Source of the DNA: Bacillota bacterium
GTDB lineage: Bacteria > Bacillota > Bacilli > Alicyclobacillales > SLC66
NCBI GenBank assembly: GCA_021846145.1
Contig: JAJZCJ010000017.1
Location: 1 to 21,177 of the forward strand
DNA: 21,177 nt
Reading direction: 5' to 3'
The notes beneath the pieces are model-generated. The model saw only the letters and a program-made list of their open reading frames with translations, searched no databases and was not told the DNA's origin. This document shows, piece after piece, positions 17,963 through 21,177 of the stretch. A program made the position numbers and the translations under genes. Numbering within the stretch: the stretch's first letter is position 1; every line of letters begins with the position of its first letter.

Positions 17963-19441
17963 TTAGACAAGTGGCCTGCTTCCCCCTGACGAGTTTCCGA
18001 TGTATTGGGTCAATAACTTGCAAAGTCGCGTTACTCCTTCGCACAACGCTTCGTCGTCTAGATAGCTAAAACTGATCCGCAACTGGTTGTTCACCGTTTC
18101 GTGGTTGTGACATGCTGAACCCGGCAGAAACGTGATCCCCATTTGAAGGGCATGTATCAGAAGTTGATCCGTGTTGATCGAATCTGGCAAGGTCATCCAA
18201 ATATTCAATCCGCCTTGGGGAATCGTCCATGTGACACCGGGAGGGGCTTCCCGATTCAAAACCCCAAGGGCAAGGTCGCGCTTGTGCTTCAAGGCGCGCA
18301 CAACCTTCCTTAGGTATCCATTTTTCCCTGCGTTCCGCAAAAATGCAAGGATCAATCCTTGCGTGACGGTCGGACTTCCAAGATCAGATACCGATTTTGC
18401 CGCGACTAGGCGATTGCGTACACTCCCAGAAGCAACTAGAGCCGCAATTCGGCACCCGGCCATGTATAATTTGCTGTACCCTTTCACATAGACCACGTGG
18501 CCATTGTGATCCAAACCGCGAATCGCTGTAGGGATGGATTCTATATACGAACAATCCGAAAAAGAATCGTCCTCCAAGATCAAGAAGCCATAGGTCTCTG
18601 CCAATTCAAGCAACTGTGCCCGACGTTTGGCACTCATGACGCTGCCAGTCGGATTCTGAAATGTCGGCATCGTATAGACCAGTTTTGGTGGTGTCCGGTC
18701 ACACTGCTTGATGAGCAAATCCAGGCGCATGCCCTCCGCATCCAAGGGAATTGACACGATGTTTGCGCCTCGCGCTCTAAAAATGTCAATTGCACCAGGA
18801 TAGGTCGGCGCTTCCATGACGACCAAATCTCTAGGTCCTATAAAGGACCGCGCGACAAGGTCAATCGCTTGTTGGACGCCGTTTGTCACTAGAATGTCGC
18901 CAGCCGTGCACACGATTTCTGCCACCTCTAGGTCATTTGCGATCGCCCTTCGTAGCAGTTCACTTCCTTCTACAGGGCCGTACTCGTATACAAAATCGTC
19001 TGCTTGAAAATGTGCAAGCATGTGTGCCGGAACCATGCTACCGGAAATCGATGGGTGCAATGACGCCATCGACATTTGATAGGGCAGCGTTGGAGATGGC
19101 ACACTGCGTCGGTGCCCGAGCATGGCTGCTCGCGGCAAATAGTCCGCCAGTGTCAACTGCCAGTCAAACGCCCGTTCAACAACAGAAGGATGAGGTTTGG
19201 CCACTTCTTGTTTCGCGCGCACATACGTACCCTTGCCGTGAATTCGTTCGACAACCCCATCTCGTTCAAGCAAAGCGTAGGCCTTTACGACCGTCACCAG
19301 GCTTACATCAAGCGACTCCGAAAGTTCCCGTACCGAAGGTAAACGGGTTCCTTGTGTCATGAGGTTTGACCGAATGCGGTCACGAAACTCCTGTCGAATT
19401 TGTTCCGCAAGTGACATACCGGACTGCCGATGGATTTGCAC
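17963..19441 (-). CDS. MocR-type (GntR/aminotransferase) transcription regulator
   Basis: A 492-residue fusion regulator. The N-terminal GntR winged helix (LAEQIRQEFRDRI, then LPSVRELSESLDVS.VTV.KAYALLERDG) covers about residues 10-75. A fold-type I PLP-dependent aminotransferase-like domain follows from about residue 110. There the motifs VTNGVQQAIDL, FQNPTG and LILEDDSF can be seen, with the PLP-binding lysine 324 in VKGYSKLYMAGCRIA. The lysine is present, so PLP binding is expected. The start is GTG at 19441 behind CGGGGGTG. It is divergent from an EamA transporter, and proteins of this family typically control the divergent neighbour. The effector is unknown. Confidence 0.88.
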   Translation of the reverse strand: MQIHRQSGMSLAEQIRQEFRDRIRSNLMTQGTRLPSVRELSESLDVSLVTVVKAYALLERDGVVERIHGKGTYVRAKQEVAKPHPSVVERAFDWQLTLADYLPRAAMLGHRRSVPSPTLPYQMSMASLHPSISGSMVPAHMLAHFQADDFVYEYGPVEGSELLRRAIANDLEVAEIVCTAGDILVTNGVQQAIDLVARSFIGPRDLVVMEAPTYPGAIDIFRARGANIVSIPLDAEGMRLDLLIKQCDRTPPKLVYTMPTFQNPTGSVMSAKRRAQLLELAETYGFLILEDDSFSDCSYIESIPTAIRGLDHNGHVVYVKGYSKLYMAGCRIAALVASGSVRNRLVAAKSVSDLGSPTVTQGLILAFLRNAGKNGYLRKVVRALKHKRDLALGVLNREAPPGVTWTIPQGGLNIWMTLPDSINTDQLLIHALQMGITFLPGSACHNHETVNNQLRISFSYLDDEALCEGVTRLCKLLTQYIGNSSGGSRPLV

Positions 19442-19455
19442 AAATTCACCCCCGA

Positions 19456-19483
19456 ACTGTTATAGTTTGAAGTTTACTGTTAT
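19456..19483. promoter_or_regulatory. Direct repeats between MocR and EamA genes
   Basis: ACTGTTAT occurs at 19456-19463 and again at 19476-19483, exactly 20 bp apart, about two helical turns. Known MocR regulators such as GabR and PdxR bind direct repeats in divergent promoters. A possible plus-strand promoter (TTGCAC at 19436-19441, TATAGT at 19461-19466, 19-bp spacer) overlaps the first repeat, so binding could block or shape transcription of both genes. Confidence 0.5.
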
Positions 19484-19539
19484 GAACGAAATCAGGCAAG
19501 ATGGAGAAAATGACCACAGTGTTAAAGGAGTGTTCGTCT

Positions 19540-20454
19540 TTGTTGTTTGCATACACGCTCGTGTGTTTTATTTACGGAACGACGTTTTTGGCAATTCGCA
19601 TCGGAGACAACGCAGGCATGCCGCCTTTTTTGTTTGCGGCGATTCGTTTTACGGCGGCAGGACTTCTCATTCTCGCATTCTTTTTGTGGAAACAGCGAAC
19701 TGCGTTTCCGCGCAAAGTATCCCTGTATGGCCAACTGATTCGCATAGGTTTTTTCAACACAACGGTAGTTTTCGCCCTCGTTTACGCTGTAGAACAGCAC
19801 GTCCCTTCCAGTTATGCTGCGTTGCTCAGCGCGACCATGCCGTTTATGGTCATGCTGTTGGAACGAATATCCTTTAAACAGCGTATAACACTGATCCAGT
19901 CGTTCGGTCTGTCGCTCGGATTTCTTGGAGTGCTCGCCATCGCTTGGCCGGGCATAAGGGCAGGTGTTCCACACTGGGTAACAGGCACCATCCTATTGAT
20001 CCTAGCGCAGATAGGCGCGGCGCTTGGTGCCACATGGTCGCGAAAAGTGATCGCCCTTGGTACTTCGCCATTTATCGCCAACGGGTTTCAGGTGTTGTTC
20101 GGGGGATTGGGATTGTTTGTCCTAGCAGGAATAACAGGCGGTTTGTCGTTTGCGTCTGTGCATTCGTGGGGCAACGGCATAGTAGCGTTGATCTATTTGA
20201 CGGTGTTTGGCTCAATTGTTGCATCCAGTCTCTTTTATTGGATGATCAAACGTACAAACGCGTTGATACCTTCCACGTGGACCTATGTGTCTCCCGTTAT
20301 TGCCATGGCCGTCGGGTACCTTTGGTATAAAGAACCCATCAGCGTTTGGACGATAACGGGTATTGTATTGATCCTTTGCGGGGTACTCCTCGTCAATCTG
20401 CGCGCTTTTCAGGCAGTGTTGAAAACCCCAACCCTTCTGAAAAAAAGCGCTTGA
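19540..20454 (+). CDS. EamA/DMT-family transporter
   Basis: An integral membrane protein of the drug/metabolite transporter superfamily, probably an exporter or importer of amino acids, vitamins or related metabolites. It has about ten hydrophobic segments in two EamA repeats. The first starts FAYTLVCFIYGTTFLAIRIG. The second contains GATWSRKVIALG and ends with IPSTWTYVSPVIAMAVGYLWYKEP, the usual C-terminal EamA signature. I choose TTG 19540 because AAGGAG lies 9 bases before it and the 304-residue length fits the family. An in-frame ATG at 19501 would add 13 residues but has a poor ribosome binding site. It is divergent from the MocR gene and likely its target. Confidence 0.8.
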   Translation: MLFAYTLVCFIYGTTFLAIRIGDNAGMPPFLFAAIRFTAAGLLILAFFLWKQRTAFPRKVSLYGQLIRIGFFNTTVVFALVYAVEQHVPSSYAALLSATMPFMVMLLERISFKQRITLIQSFGLSLGFLGVLAIAWPGIRAGVPHWVTGTILLILAQIGAALGATWSRKVIALGTSPFIANGFQVLFGGLGLFVLAGITGGLSFASVHSWGNGIVALIYLTVFGSIVASSLFYWMIKRTNALIPSTWTYVSPVIAMAVGYLWYKEPISVWTITGIVLILCGVLLVNLRAFQAVLKTPTLLKKSA

Positions 20455-20699
20455 GTCTTGTCTAGATTCATGGCTTTGACAAGGTGGAAATTGTTTAGAT
20501 GGCTAGATGGCACGCTCAGCAGGATGGCATAGAAATTTTTGAACCGATGGATTTATCGGATGTTGAATAGAGTAGATTTTTTACCAACTGGCATGCTCCG
20601 TAGGAACCATGAATATGCAAGGGTTTGCATATGAACTGATACAAGGCAGTCGAGATGCATACTAACAAAGTGATGTTATGACAACGTCCGAATTGCTGA
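20455..20699. other. Non-coding stretch with broken fragments and one hairpin
   Basis: No intact gene is visible. Short readable pieces (for example DGIEIFEPMDLSDVE ending in TAG near 20570) look like decayed coding sequence but are not identifiable. A perfect inverted repeat, ATATGCAA (20613-20620) and TTGCATAT (20625-20632) with a 4-base loop, lies in the middle. No intrinsic terminator with a T-run is evident after the EamA gene. Confidence 0.4.
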
Positions 20700-20915
20700 A
20701 ATCTTTGTCTTCAAGAGATTTTGCGCAATGAAGGATCGTCGATCATTTGGCTCACACTCATTCGTGCTAAGTTACTCTCATTTCGCAGTTCTCATTTCAT
20801 GCCAGAAGAGACGCTCGACTTCATTGCTCAATTCATCATCGAAGCAGGAATAGGCGTCAATCGCTTGAATGAGTGTGGAAAAAAATCTCTCGCCTATGTG
20901 ATAAGAAACGATTAA
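20700..20915 (+). pseudogene. Ankyrin-repeat-like fragment
   Basis: An open frame ending at TAA 20913-20915 encodes about 71 residues. Its last third, FIIEAGIGVNRLNECGKKSLAYVIRND, fits an ankyrin repeat (a G..VN..N..G...L.YAI pattern). The preceding part, IIWLTLIRAKLLSFRS, resembles the helix region common in bacterial immunity-type ankyrin proteins. There is no ribosome binding site, the frame is closed upstream by TGA at 20697, and only TTG (20721) could start it. It is probably the 3' remnant of a longer gene; a small real protein is less likely. Confidence 0.4.
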
Positions 20916-20966
20916 AATGAAAGCGAATACATAAAAATAAAGAACGCAGAAGTAGGGGGCTGTCAA

Positions 20967-21177
20967 ATGGAAGTCGTAAAGGGAAAAAAATCGGAATTTA
21001 CTGATAAAAATCAATCGGATCGTTCACATCCTGATGGTTCGTTATCTTTCCCGGTCGAGTGGTACTTTCGCAATGCAGTCGCAATTTTGCCAAGAGAATC
21101 TATGGTGATTCTGGTAAATAGGGAAGGGATTGCGACGCACATTCGCATGGTGGACATTTTCCCGTTCCCGATTAAAG
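20967..21177 (+). CDS. Unidentified protein, N-terminal part (3' end outside window)
   Basis: ATG at 20967 follows AGTAGGGGG with a 7-base gap and opens a frame that stays open for 70 codons to the window edge. The first 25 residues are charged and polar (MEVVKGKKSEFTDKNQSDRS), without a signal peptide. The rest is more hydrophobic: FPVEWYFRNAVAILPRESMV, then ILVNREGIATHIRMVDIFPF. I do not recognise a family. The good ribosome binding site and long open frame support a real gene. Confidence 0.55.
   Translation, partial: MEVVKGKKSEFTDKNQSDRSHPDGSLSFPVEWYFRNAVAILPRESMVILVNREGIATHIRMVDIFPFPIK

Noticed and set aside
18883..19362. A 159-codon plus-strand frame opposite the MocR gene
   Set aside because: It mirrors the GntR and linker part of the MocR coding sequence and shows no domain of its own.
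19522..19974. A 150-codon minus-strand frame inside the EamA gene
   Set aside because: The sequence is rich in charged and cysteine residues without pattern, with no start signal; it is a shadow of the membrane protein gene.

Overview
The window looks like chromosomal DNA of a low-to-moderate-GC Gram-positive (Bacillota, class Bacilli). The reasons are purine-rich ribosome binding sites before nearly every gene, several TTG and GTG starts, sigma-A-type promoters, and myo-inositol (iol) genes closely resembling those of Bacillus subtilis. A relative of Alicyclobacillus is my low-confidence guess at the genus.

Layout. Positions 1-1455 are a worn edge: the 3' end of one Uma2-family gene, a second Uma2 gene broken by an internal deletion and frameshift, and a remnant of an IS21-type istA transposase. 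Positions 1652-7192 form a first transcription unit: a promoter and operator, a sugar ABC transporter (binding protein plus two permeases, no ATPase), an IolE-like TIM-barrel protein and a Gfo/Idh/MocA oxidoreductase. Positions 7223-16786 form a second unit with its own promoter and operator: iolA, iolB, iolC, iolD, iolE, iolG, a short remnant of iolH, iolJ and an MFS transporter. The DeoR-type repressor gene iolR (16808-17563, minus) converges on it. A divergent MocR-type regulator (17963-19441, minus) and EamA transporter (19540-20454, plus) follow, then a degraded stretch with an ankyrin-like fragment, and the start of an unidentified gene at the right edge.

How the genes work together. 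IolG oxidises myo-inositol to 2-keto-myo-inositol, IolE dehydrates it, IolD opens the ring, IolB isomerises the product to 2-deoxy-5-keto-gluconate, IolC phosphorylates it, IolJ cleaves it to dihydroxyacetone phosphate and malonate semialdehyde, and IolA converts the latter to acetyl-CoA. The set from inositol to central metabolism is complete. The upstream ABC unit probably feeds this pathway with an inositol, an inositol stereoisomer or a derivative, because its promoter is built like the iolA promoter: same -35 (TTGACT), same 17-bp spacer length, same -10 (TATCAT), and the identical 13-mer CAACATATAATCA exactly 15 bp downstream. A near-identical 13-mer lies upstream of iolR, which suggests that IolR reads this element and controls both units and possibly itself.

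The most noteworthy points are the matched promoter-operator pair, the probable inositol-derivative import and oxidation module that has no ATPase and no lipoprotein anchor, the decayed iolH, a perfect palindrome in the ABC leader, and direct repeats between the MocR and EamA genes.
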